DNA from: a virus
IMG/VR virus record: IMGVR_UViG_3300009506_000080
Coordinates: 1 to 41,484 of that record
Reading direction: 5' to 3' (one strand)
Length of the DNA stretch: 41,484 nucleotides
The notes below the pieces were generated by a model. That model did no database searches, had not been told where the DNA came from, and saw only the letters and a list, made by a program, of their open reading frames with translations. The translations under genes and the position numbers were made by a program. This document shows positions 21,283 to 29,611 of this stretch, one piece after another (the stretch's first letter is position 1; every line of letters starts with the position of its first letter).

Positions 21283-21636
21283 TTGGCTACACCTACTGTG
21301 GCTGTTACTGCCGCGACTGCCTACGCGACAGGAAGTAGGCTTGTCATGGGCAGGATTACCGGGGTGGGTACCTACTCGTCTTCTTACGGGCATGGTATCC
21401 GCATTACTCCTGCCGATTTGGCCATGAGTAACATTCAGTTTTTCTTTGTCGGTGCTCCTGAGCCTTTGAATGGCTATTCGGCCATTGCTCATTTGGAGAA
21501 CTGGCAGGACACTAACGGAGATTCAACAGGTCAATGGGTCATCAAATTGTATTCGTCAGCCAATACGGAAGTTGCTGTTGGCTACGATTGTTCCAATGTT
21601 GCGATGATGTCATTCTTCGCAATCGGTGACCCGTAA
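21283..21636 (+). CDS. Putative head decoration protein (117 aa)
   Basis: The TTG start has AGGAGGTATGAG upstream. It is a small Ala/Thr/Gly-rich beta protein placed right after the capsid gene, where decoration or head-stabilising proteins usually lie. Segments such as TAYATGSRLVMGRITGVGTY and IRITPADLAMSNIQFFFVGA resemble the gene at 13646. A strong terminator follows its stop, so capsid and decoration mRNA may end here for the most part. Confidence 0.6.
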   Translation: MATPTVAVTAATAYATGSRLVMGRITGVGTYSSSYGHGIRITPADLAMSNIQFFFVGAPEPLNGYSAIAHLENWQDTNGDSTGQWVIKLYSSANTEVAVGYDCSNVAMMSFFAIGDP

Positions 21637-21647
21637 CAACAATGGAT

Positions 21648-21674
21648 GGGGGTCGGGCAACCGGCCCCCTTCTT
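21648..21674 (+). terminator. Intrinsic terminator after the capsid genes
   Basis: GGGGGTCGG and CCGGCCCCC form a 9-bp stem (one G-T pair) with a GCAA loop, followed by TTCTT. It lies 11 bp after the stop of the decoration gene and before the adaptor genes. The T-run is short, so some read-through to the tail genes is expected. The next gene may start inside it (see 21678). Confidence 0.8.
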
Positions 21675-21677
21675 ATC

Positions 21678-22106
21678 ATGATTTCTACAGAAGAACTGGA
21701 ATTCTACGATCGCAACCATCCCTATGCGGCCATTGATGAGGAGATGCGTCGTAAGGATGATCAGCTACGCCTTGTCTTCAACCGAAGATGGAAGTTCTGG
21801 CAGGTTGTGAGAAGGATTTCCACGGTCCCAGCTACCTGGACTGATGTGATCAACAGCGTTTGGAGTGGCTTTGAGACCGTTCCTCGAGATCCAGGAATGT
21901 GGCTTCTTCACGCCATGTTTGACCATGGTATCCAGATCAAGACCAAGGAGGATGCCATCGAGTTCAGGCAGAGAAAGAACAAGATCAGAAACGAGAAAAT
22001 CAGGCAGGAGAAGATCCAGAAGAGACGGACTGTCTATGAGATTGCCAAGGAGGCTTATCCGTCCATGGAGCGTGAGGTTGTGACTGTGGATGGGTTGAAG
22101 CGATGA
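21678..22106 (+). CDS. Hypothetical connector-region protein (142 aa)
   Basis: The protein is acidic at the N-terminus (MISTEELEFYDRNHPYAAID) and then Trp- and Arg-rich with a basic helical C-terminus (RKNKIRNEKIRQEKIQKRRT). An ATG at 21642 in the same frame would put the start inside the terminator stem. Neither that ATG nor 21678 has a clear ribosome site, so I take the one after the hairpin. It precedes the adaptor gene with an ATGA overlap and may be a neck or chaperone component. Confidence 0.6.
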   Translation: MISTEELEFYDRNHPYAAIDEEMRRKDDQLRLVFNRRWKFWQVVRRISTVPATWTDVINSVWSGFETVPRDPGMWLLHAMFDHGIQIKTKEDAIEFRQRKNKIRNEKIRQEKIQKRRTVYEIAKEAYPSMEREVVTVDGLKR

Positions 22107-22792
22107 AGTTCTCTCAGATCATCACCCAGGTCAACAACTTCCTTGGTCGCACCACATCGTCTCCAGGACTTTGGTCTGACGACGAGATCAAGGATGCTGT
22201 CAACAGTTCCCTTGATGATGCCGTTGCCGACATTGAGGAAGCCTACGAATACTACTTCCTTTCCTGGGCAGTGATCAGCGAGGTATCTGGAGAGTCCATC
22301 TATTCACTCCCGGACGACTGTAACAGAGTGGTTGAGCTTTCGAGACAGTCTTCTTCGTCAACGGACAAGCCATACTTCCTCAGCAAGATCGGATGGGCCA
22401 CCCAGGAGCAGGAGTTCTACCAGTGGGTGAACTCTGTGCTCATCTCGAGTTATGGATTTGTTGCCGAGGCTTATCAGCAGATGGGCAACAAGATACGGCT
22501 GATCAATGCAAGTCAGGCTGGGAATCTCGGGACACTCATCATTGTCTTCACGAGGGACGTTCCTCACATAATTGATAACGATGAGACTCCAGCGATTCCC
22601 TCAAGGGATCATGGATTTCTTGTATGGCGTGCCCTCCAGTATCTCCTTCCCAAGGAGGAAGAGGGTGGTCCTAGAATGGACATGGTGAATCGTCTGGCTG
22701 ACGAGAAGAGGATTCGGATGATTGCCAGCATCCGGAGCAAGAATGTTCAGGCACCGAAGCATATCAACTTCATCGATTCTGGAGGAATCTGA
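22103..22792 (+). CDS. Head-tail adaptor protein (229 aa)
   Basis: The start overlaps the preceding stop as ATGA. The fold signature is that of phage adaptor proteins (Gp11/P22 gp4-like): an N-terminal helical segment (QVNNFLGRTTSSPGLWSDDE with a DAVNSSLDDAVADIEEAY helix), a beta strand region (SIYSLPDDCNRVVELSRQ) and a terminal helix (RLADEKRIRMIASIRSKN). The D-E-I-K-D-A-V-N-x-S/A-L pattern is typical. It joins the portal to the tail. Placement before the nozzle-like gene fits the podovirus order. Confidence 0.75.
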   Translation: MKFSQIITQVNNFLGRTTSSPGLWSDDEIKDAVNSSLDDAVADIEEAYEYYFLSWAVISEVSGESIYSLPDDCNRVVELSRQSSSSTDKPYFLSKIGWATQEQEFYQWVNSVLISSYGFVAEAYQQMGNKIRLINASQAGNLGTLIIVFTRDVPHIIDNDETPAIPSRDHGFLVWRALQYLLPKEEEGGPRMDMVNRLADEKRIRMIASIRSKNVQAPKHINFIDSGGI

Positions 22793-23316
22793 TGGGTGTT
22801 ACCAAGTGGGTCCATATCTGGAATGGATCGGATGGCGCAAACAGTGTGGCCACTGCATCTATTGATCTTGGAGCCGAAAAGTATGAGAACGCATTCATTC
22901 AGTTTGGAGTATCTCATCCTGCTGCAGGGCCGAGTCTCGGCACAGCAACTTATGCTGCTCTCAAGGCCGAGTTTCAGGCATTCGATGGTGGCCCGTGGTC
23001 AACCATGTTTGCTGGTTGGTTTTCCGCAGGTGGATCTGGATTGATGCTTTGTACACCTAGCATTATTGAGAATGCCGGCGGTCTTATCGCTCCTGTAAAA
23101 AACCACCCACTCATACTTCCGTTGATCTTTGTGAATGCGTTGAAAACAACTCCTGGTGCCACACTTGTATCTGGAACGCCTGTTGTTCCTACAATGGGCA
23201 ACCAGAACATTCTTGATTTTGCCAGGAAGATGAGATTCCGATGGATTTCTGATGGCGCTATAGACACGGCTCCGAGCATCTGGGTTGGCCTTGTCAAGGC
23301 GAGGCACATGGTCTGA
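22792..23316 (+). CDS. Tail-region structural protein (174 aa)
   Basis: This Gly/Ala-rich beta protein (YENAFIQFGVSHPAAGPSLG, later APVKNHPLILPLIFVNALKT) lies between adaptor and nozzle genes and shares one-base overlaps with both. Its role is unknown; a tail collar or small fibre component is plausible from position. Confidence 0.55.
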   Translation: MGVTKWVHIWNGSDGANSVATASIDLGAEKYENAFIQFGVSHPAAGPSLGTATYAALKAEFQAFDGGPWSTMFAGWFSAGGSGLMLCTPSIIENAGGLIAPVKNHPLILPLIFVNALKTTPGATLVSGTPVVPTMGNQNILDFARKMRFRWISDGAIDTAPSIWVGLVKARHMV

Positions 23317-26300
23317 TGGGCAATTGGTCTGACAACCAGAGTATCGTTCCGCTTGGCGGTCTGAACACGAAGGCCCCTCCAGATCTCATTGATGAGTCTG
23401 AAGCGGTTGAATTCGTCAACATCGATACCAGCAACATGACGATGAAGAAGCGAGGTGGCACTACCAGGGTGACACCTACGGCTCTTCCCATGTCATCCTT
23501 GGTTCTCGATCGCAAACATGCTCTGTCCATCAGCCATCACCCAATTGGGCAGTTGTCTGTTGATGGAGATCTCACTCTCACGGATTACTGGACCATCGAA
23601 TGTGTGATTCGCATCGATGCCACGGATATTGGTTACCATGCCGTTGATGAGACAGGAATTGGATCAGATCCTGACCAGAATGGTGTGGTCAAGATGTCCT
23701 TGCTACAGAAGGGTGGTTTTGGTGGTGCTGGCAACTACCGGAACAACTACTACCTCTATGTCACTAATTCTGACAATGGTGGCAACACTCAGTCTCAAGC
23801 TCCTGGTGCCAGCGAGGGTTCAGAGGGGACATGGAAGGTCTGGCTGGACTACCATGAAACCGGGGGCACGGAGCGACACATTCACCCAACCGAATCGAGC
23901 CATGCCGGTGGATATGTTTCTCTGAACCCTGGCACCACTTATCACATTCTGGTCAGCAAGTACACAGCAGGCGTCAGTGATACTGTTAGCATCTGGGTCA
24001 ATGGGCTGAAACATGGCCAGATTACCGGTGTCACTCTTGGAGCTATCAATTCTCCAAAGTCAAATTCGTTGAAGATTGGATGGCATGCCTACAACTCGTA
24101 CTTCTACAACAGCTCCTACCCACAGTCTCGTCCGAGACGTCCGTTCATCGGCAGGATCTGCGAACTCAGAATCAGAAACAGTACGGGGATGAGAGATGTC
24201 AACATTTCGACATACTACTCAGATCTTGGCACGAGAGGATTGCTTTCAACGGACGATGCCGATTACACCCAGTTTGATGACGAGAGCGGGGGGCAGCTCT
24301 CTGTATGGTCGTCTCTCTCGGCCTACATCAGATTGAATGAAGGATCTGGAACACCGGCTTTCACCAAAGGATGTGGGAATCCTGCCGGGTCTGAGGTGGC
24401 AGTCTATTCCTACTACAAGACTTGCTCATGGGCTGATGGGATAGGGTCTGGGGATGCCTCGGTCAGGTTTGACGAAGGCATGAATGGCATCTTTGTGCCC
24501 AATGGAGCATCATACCGGGACCTTGGCCTATCAGGACTTGGAGAAGAGACCAGAGAGGTTCCAGACCTGTCTACCTACAGGATCAGATTTCACACCCCGA
24601 AGGAGTTTTTCGATGACTCGTCAGTCAGTGCGAACAACCCGCACAAGACCTTGATGTTTGCATCAACGGTGTCATTTGCGACCAAGGATACTCCGAACAC
24701 CTACAATGCCACTGACAAGGCCAAGATCTGGTTCTGGCTTCGTCTGAGGCAGCACAGCACTGCAGGCGATCTAGAGTTGATTGTTGGGGACTATACCTCT
24801 GGAGGTACTCAGCGTTCCAGGAGCACGAGTCTAGGGCCTCTGACGGCCGACAAGGATTACTGTGCCATCTTCACCTTGGACTATACAGGCACTGATCCTG
24901 GTGGTGCTGATCCTTATGTCATCAAGCTCTGGGTCATCGAGGATCCAGAAGGAACACCGGTTGTCACCACGGCTACAAACACCAATGCTCTTGGCAAGCC
25001 AAAACCTGCTGTAGGTGATGACTATGTGAACAAGTATCCCATGTTCATCGGGGGATTACCGGTATCAACCGTGCCACTCGTGAAGGCATTGGATGAGGAT
25101 GTTTCATTTTCAACAGAGGATCCCAACGCCATAGGTGCTGGTTGGGATTTCCAGGACAACACGGATCAGATCTCTGTGGATGAGGTTTCGATCTGGAATG
25201 ACTTGGCGGTTTCTTCTGACAGCGAGGCCAAGGCCCTGGCCATCCCCTTGACTGGATATGTGATTTCGAGCTACGGATCGTCTCTGCTTTCTCATTGGGC
25301 ATTTACCAAGGGCAGTGGCAACTTTGTTGAGGACAAGGGTGCTCTTGGGAATCATTTATCAGATTCTGTCTCGATTCTTGATGTCATCTCTGTGAACACA
25401 TCGGAAGGCAGCAAATACTGGGGAATGAGAGAGTCTTTCTTTGCTGACAATGACATCCGATGGGGTACGGCTCTTGTTGACTACGAGACCAGCGGATCGA
25501 TCCTTATGTTGAAGGATTATCGCAGGAGGGTCGGTACGAGATCTATTGTCGTGGGAGGTCCTGGTGGGCTCTACGTGGTTGATGAGTCTACCGGGGTATA
25601 CAGCAAGATCTTTGATGGCTTCGCGGGAGCTTCAAACCACTGGCAGTCATTTGTCTTCGGAGACTATCTGTTTGCAATGACAGGAGGCAGTTCAGTTTTG
25701 AAGTTGGTTGGTGACGTGGGATTCTTCGCAGGGATTGATCCGCCGGTCTATCTTGCTGATGTTCCTGATATGGCACCAATTGCTGGTGTTGGTGTCATGT
25801 CGAAACGCATCAAGACTTATCTTATTGGTGGAAACCTTGAGAAGAGTAGCAGCTATCTCTACACCTTTACCTACTTCTCTGCATCATCTGCTGTCGAGAG
25901 TCCTCCTGGCCCTATCATGCAGGTGCAGACAGGAGGTGATCTGATAACAAATGGGGTCTTGTTTGGATGGGATGGAAGCATAGGCTCGGGATCTCATTTT
26001 TTCCCGAAGCCTACTGACAAGCAGGTCACTCATGTCAGGATGTATCGATCCGTTGCCGGTGGATCCACGTTATTTTTTGAGGAACAGTTTCCGATAGGGT
26101 CTGACGAATTCATCTCCATCAAGGCGGATTCTGATCTTGGTGATCCGATCGATGCTTTCTTCAACAACAAGCCTCCCAAGGTTACGATGGGAACGATCTA
26201 TCGTGGGAGGGCATACTATTCCGGAAATCCTGACAACCCCCAGAGACTGTATGCCTCTAGGGTGGGATTCCCGGAGTATGTTCCAACCACGTACTTTGTG

Positions 26301-27446
26301 GATCTTGTTGATGACAATGGCAACGGTATTCCTGTTCGCATGATCAAGGCTTACCGAGACCGTATTGTTGTGGCTACGGATCAAGGAACGTATTTGGTGG
26401 TCGATCGGGGTGGGGACATATCTCTTGACTCTCCTCAAGATATGCCCATCTCGATCGTCCCCATTCAATTTGATGATGGGTGTGTTGGTAGATCGGCTGT
26501 CTGTGAGATTGGTGGCAGGGGGATTCTCTTTGCTGGTCAGAACAACATCTACTCGACCCAGGGAGAAGACATCTCTGACGTCAACGGCAAGATCCAGCCG
26601 ACCTATGATGCATTCTCGGTCCAGAATGCTGATGCCTGGATTGCGGCTCACTGGAGGGAGAAGAAGTATGCCATCTTCGCAATATCCAGTGGTGGAGATA
26701 CCACACTTGACCGATTCATCGTAGTCGAGTACGACAAACCCGGATTTGCTTTTGGAGTATGGGAGATTCCTGATTTCACTGTTGTGGCTCCGGTACGTAG
26801 ATCGACAGATGACAAGGAGGAGATCTGGATTGGCGACGGGCTTGGGTATCTGTCCAAGTTCAATGAGTCTGCATGGGATGGGTACATCTCAGGTGCCACT
26901 TCTTCCGGCACCGCAACGGGTGGTAGTACAACCACCGCTATCCTCGGGACTGACCTGAGTGGATTGTCTGGAGACGGGGTGAGAGGTCTGCAGATTGCTG
27001 TTTTCCATGCCAGTGGAACACTTGAGAGACGAATCATCTATTCTCATTCCACGGTTGGTGGCAACACCACAGTGACGGTGTCTGAGGCATTCGACAACGC
27101 TGTGACTGCTGGAGACACATGGTTTCTTGGGCTTATCCGGTGGTCATGGGAGACCGGGTATCTGTTGCTTGGATCGACGGCAGAGAGGACAAAGAAGCTC
27201 CATCACTTGAACGTTGAGCAAGCTGTGCCGGCAACGTCTGGGTCCTATGTGTTTGGTTATGCATGGTTTGGAGAGAACTACAACGAGTTTGCCATGTCGA
27301 ACCAGGTGGCCGCTCTCTCTCTTGGTCCTTTTTATGGATCTGGTACCAGGTTGAGTCTGAAGGCTTACGGTGAGACAAACACTCCGGCTGAGATCAAGTA
27401 TGTTGATCTCGGTTTCTTCGTGAAGGCAAGGCGGAACTACGCATGA
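23316..27446 (+). CDS. Large tail protein, nozzle-like with LamG-type insertion (1376 aa)
   Basis: The N-terminus (IVPLGGLNTKAPPDLIDESE, then VNIDTSNMTMKKRGG) and the C-terminal half (VVGGPGGLYVVDESTGVYSK, FVFGDYLFAMTGGSSVLKLV, YLIGGNLEKSSSYLYTFTYF) have the beta-propeller-like features of podovirus tail nozzle proteins (T7 gp12 type). T7 gp12 has about 800 residues. The extra length is mostly in residues about 70-650, where ALSISHHPIGQLSVDGDLT, WTIECVIRID and SVRFDEGMN-like strands look like one or two concanavalin/LamG-type domains. Such domains may bind glycans on the host. This is a probable fusion or insertion of receptor-binding modules into a nozzle. Confidence 0.65.
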   Translation: MGNWSDNQSIVPLGGLNTKAPPDLIDESEAVEFVNIDTSNMTMKKRGGTTRVTPTALPMSSLVLDRKHALSISHHPIGQLSVDGDLTLTDYWTIECVIRIDATDIGYHAVDETGIGSDPDQNGVVKMSLLQKGGFGGAGNYRNNYYLYVTNSDNGGNTQSQAPGASEGSEGTWKVWLDYHETGGTERHIHPTESSHAGGYVSLNPGTTYHILVSKYTAGVSDTVSIWVNGLKHGQITGVTLGAINSPKSNSLKIGWHAYNSYFYNSSYPQSRPRRPFIGRICELRIRNSTGMRDVNISTYYSDLGTRGLLSTDDADYTQFDDESGGQLSVWSSLSAYIRLNEGSGTPAFTKGCGNPAGSEVAVYSYYKTCSWADGIGSGDASVRFDEGMNGIFVPNGASYRDLGLSGLGEETREVPDLSTYRIRFHTPKEFFDDSSVSANNPHKTLMFASTVSFATKDTPNTYNATDKAKIWFWLRLRQHSTAGDLELIVGDYTSGGTQRSRSTSLGPLTADKDYCAIFTLDYTGTDPGGADPYVIKLWVIEDPEGTPVVTTATNTNALGKPKPAVGDDYVNKYPMFIGGLPVSTVPLVKALDEDVSFSTEDPNAIGAGWDFQDNTDQISVDEVSIWNDLAVSSDSEAKALAIPLTGYVISSYGSSLLSHWAFTKGSGNFVEDKGALGNHLSDSVSILDVISVNTSEGSKYWGMRESFFADNDIRWGTALVDYETSGSILMLKDYRRRVGTRSIVVGGPGGLYVVDESTGVYSKIFDGFAGASNHWQSFVFGDYLFAMTGGSSVLKLVGDVGFFAGIDPPVYLADVPDMAPIAGVGVMSKRIKTYLIGGNLEKSSSYLYTFTYFSASSAVESPPGPIMQVQTGGDLITNGVLFGWDGSIGSGSHFFPKPTDKQVTHVRMYRSVAGGSTLFFEEQFPIGSDEFISIKADSDLGDPIDAFFNNKPPKVTMGTIYRGRAYYSGNPDNPQRLYASRVGFPEYVPTTYFVDLVDDNGNGIPVRMIKAYRDRIVVATDQGTYLVVDRGGDISLDSPQDMPISIVPIQFDDGCVGRSAVCEIGGRGILFAGQNNIYSTQGEDISDVNGKIQPTYDAFSVQNADAWIAAHWREKKYAIFAISSGGDTTLDRFIVVEYDKPGFAFGVWEIPDFTVVAPVRRSTDDKEEIWIGDGLGYLSKFNESAWDGYISGATSSGTATGGSTTTAILGTDLSGLSGDGVRGLQIAVFHASGTLERRIIYSHSTVGGNTTVTVSEAFDNAVTAGDTWFLGLIRWSWETGYLLLGSTAERTKKLHHLNVEQAVPATSGSYVFGYAWFGENYNEFAMSNQVAALSLGPFYGSGTRLSLKAYGETNTPAEIKYVDLGFFVKARRNYA

Positions 27447-27973
27447 GCCCGATCAATCAAACCGGGAAACCTCACATCATTGTTCCTCCTGCTCCACCAC
27501 CTCCAGGGAGGTCTTACAACTTGCCCATAACTCAGATAACTTCAAGGGTATCCCAGTTTGGAACCCCGATGGGGGCTGACAGGGTTACCAGACCAAAGGA
27601 TCCGATAGAGTCGAAGCGACATGAAGACTTGAGGGTAGACCTGGATGCTTTGCAGCAGGCTATCGAGCTGGTCAATGCCTACGGAGCCCCAGCATTTCCT
27701 TCCTACGTGCTCAAGGCTGGTCAGTTTGACGGGACAGTATCTGGGTGGAAGTACAAGAAGATCGAGCACAACCTCGGGTTTACGCCCGACAGGTGGATTC
27801 TCTCTGATGCCAATTCTCCTGGGTGGGGTGATATCTTTGCCCTGAAGGGGACATTTGGTGGGACAACCTTTTCGTGGTCTGATGTGGCTGTCTACATGGC
27901 ATGGCCTGATGGTGGTACGTTCGATACTGCTGGTGGCCATGTCAGGCTTACTTTCTTCAGAGGCTCATCATGA
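27443..27973 (+). CDS. Tail-associated protein (176 aa)
   Basis: It overlaps the nozzle gene by four bases (ATGA). A Pro-rich N-terminus (IIVPPAPPPPGRSYNLPITQ) leads to a helix (KRHEDLRVDLDALQQAIELV) and a C-terminal beta domain (WKYKKIEHNLGFTPDRWILS, then DVAVYMAWPDGG). The layout of a helix followed by a small beta tip resembles short tail spikes or fibre tips. No catalytic motif is visible. Confidence 0.6.
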   Translation: MSPINQTGKPHIIVPPAPPPPGRSYNLPITQITSRVSQFGTPMGADRVTRPKDPIESKRHEDLRVDLDALQQAIELVNAYGAPAFPSYVLKAGQFDGTVSGWKYKKIEHNLGFTPDRWILSDANSPGWGDIFALKGTFGGTTFSWSDVAVYMAWPDGGTFDTAGGHVRLTFFRGSS

Positions 27974-28791
27974 GTAACAGATGGACTGGGGCGGGCATTG
28001 GTAGCCTGATAGGAGGGCCAGGTGGTGCAGCTCTCGGATATTACGCTGGCAGCCGCTTTGGCGGAGGTGGAGACAATGGTCAGGAAGGGGTTGGTTTTGG
28101 TTCTTACAAGCAGAGGAAGAATGCCAGCAATCAATACTGGTACAACATGGGTGGTGCTCCTCCACCTCAATGGGCCAGTGGTTCTGACTTCATGTCTCAG
28201 TTGAGGAGTGATCCAGGCAACTTTGGAGTAGCCGGATATCCTCACTGGCTTCAGTTCATGGGAGCTGCCCAGAATGCCGCCTTGAACAATCCTGTGCTCT
28301 CTGGTGTCAGGGGCGAATATCAGGGCAACAACATCGAGAACAAGATGAGTTCGATTGCCAGGAACAACTTTGCCCAGGGTATGAGAGACGTGGCTGAGAC
28401 GGCTAGTGGCGGGTATGCTGCCGGTAGAAGAGCCTTGGCAGATGCTTCGAACAGATCTGGTGGTGGTGGGTTTGGAGCCACGGCAGATCTGATCAACAGG
28501 TCCACAAACAGGCAGGCTGCCGCTGGGGCTCAGGCGGATTTGAGGAAGGCTCTCAGTGATGCTTTGAGTCAGTCCTATTTATCAGCTCTTGGTGCCAAGT
28601 CATCGTTTGGCTTCCAGGATGCTGGTCTTCAGAGTGGCATGTGGAGCAAGATGGCAGACATGATGATGAACGAGGTGTTGCAGAGGTACGCCATCAGCAA
28701 GAACAAGAATCCAAGTGGTTGGTCACAGTTTGCTGGTGGTCTTGGTCAGGGTCTTGGTGGGGCTGCTGGTGCTCTGATTGCGGCTGCCTGA
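27970..28791 (+). CDS. Glycine-zipper internal virion protein (273 aa)
   Basis: The N-terminal part is a glycine zipper (GAGIGSLIGGPGGAALGYYA), typical of proteins that insert into membranes. It continues with Ser/Ala/Gly-rich helices (RRALADASNRSGGGGFGATA) and ends in a second Gly-rich hydrophobic segment (AGGLGQGLGGAAGALIAA). This is the pattern of ejection (pilot) proteins that leave the head before DNA and form a channel across the envelope. It overlaps the gene upstream as ATGA. Confidence 0.65.
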   Translation: MSNRWTGAGIGSLIGGPGGAALGYYAGSRFGGGGDNGQEGVGFGSYKQRKNASNQYWYNMGGAPPPQWASGSDFMSQLRSDPGNFGVAGYPHWLQFMGAAQNAALNNPVLSGVRGEYQGNNIENKMSSIARNNFAQGMRDVAETASGGYAAGRRALADASNRSGGGGFGATADLINRSTNRQAAAGAQADLRKALSDALSQSYLSALGAKSSFGFQDAGLQSGMWSKMADMMMNEVLQRYAISKNKNPSGWSQFAGGLGQGLGGAAGALIAAA

Positions 28792-28806
28792 TCTGGGAGA
28801 CTGGAG

Positions 28807-29610
28807 ATGAGCAAGTTCTGGAATGCTTTCCTTGCCGGGGCTGGATCTGGTCTGGCTCAAGGATTCTTTGGCCAGATAGTAAAGAGTCGTGAGGATGAGA
28901 AGAAGCGTCTGGAACGAGAGAAGGAGAGGGAACAGGAGCATCGCTACCAGGAGAACATGGCTAACATTGAGTGGGCTAGCAAACGGGTTGAGAATGATCT
29001 CACTAGGCGCACTCAGATGGAAATTGAAAGGATGCGCGAGAAATCTCTTGGTCCTGGTAGAGCTGCTCAGGCTGAAGCTGCTCGTGCTTTGGCAGAAAAG
29101 TATCGGTCTTCGGCTACAGGTCGTCCCTCTCCCATGAGCAAGGAAGGTAAGCAAGTTGCTGACTACAACAACTTCTTGTCTGATCCGTCTACCAGGGCAT
29201 GGGCAGACCAGTTGGACAGGATCATACGCACAGATTCTTATGGTGCTGTGGGTCCTTCTCCTTTTGGTGCCAGAAGCATGGATACCAGCGGTGTCGGCGC
29301 TGAGGCTCCTTCTGGGAGTCGTTCGAGGCTTGTTCCGTCAGCCCCTGATATACCTGTTAGCCCCAACATGTTCAGGGATTCGATTGATCGGCAGGTTCCA
29401 CGGGAAGGTATCCAGCTTCCTCAGCTTCCAGGCAATGACATGAGGGACCAGCTTGGCGTTTTAGAACAGAAGCTCAGGGCCACAGGCCAGCATGAGGCTG
29501 CTAATGAGTTGCAGGGATTGATCCAGGTTCTCATGAACGGTCCTACGGATCCTGGATATCAGGAGGCTGCTAGCCGTCTTGAGGTCATCATGCAGGCCAT
29601 GGGAGGTTGA
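28807..29610 (+). CDS. Putative internal virion/ejection protein (267 aa)
   Basis: A short hydrophobic N-terminus (MSKFWNAFLAGAGSGLAQGF) is followed by a long charged coiled coil (KSREDEKKRLEREKEREQEH) and a Pro/Ser-rich flexible part. The C-terminus has a helix (RDQLGVLEQKLRATGQHEAA). The make-up and location between two other ejection candidates suggest a second internal protein. RBS GGAG upstream of the ATG. No enzymatic domain is seen. Confidence 0.6.
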   Translation: MSKFWNAFLAGAGSGLAQGFFGQIVKSREDEKKRLEREKEREQEHRYQENMANIEWASKRVENDLTRRTQMEIERMREKSLGPGRAAQAEAARALAEKYRSSATGRPSPMSKEGKQVADYNNFLSDPSTRAWADQLDRIIRTDSYGAVGPSPFGARSMDTSGVGAEAPSGSRSRLVPSAPDIPVSPNMFRDSIDRQVPREGIQLPQLPGNDMRDQLGVLEQKLRATGQHEAANELQGLIQVLMNGPTDPGYQEAASRLEVIMQAMGG

Positions 29611-29611
29611 G

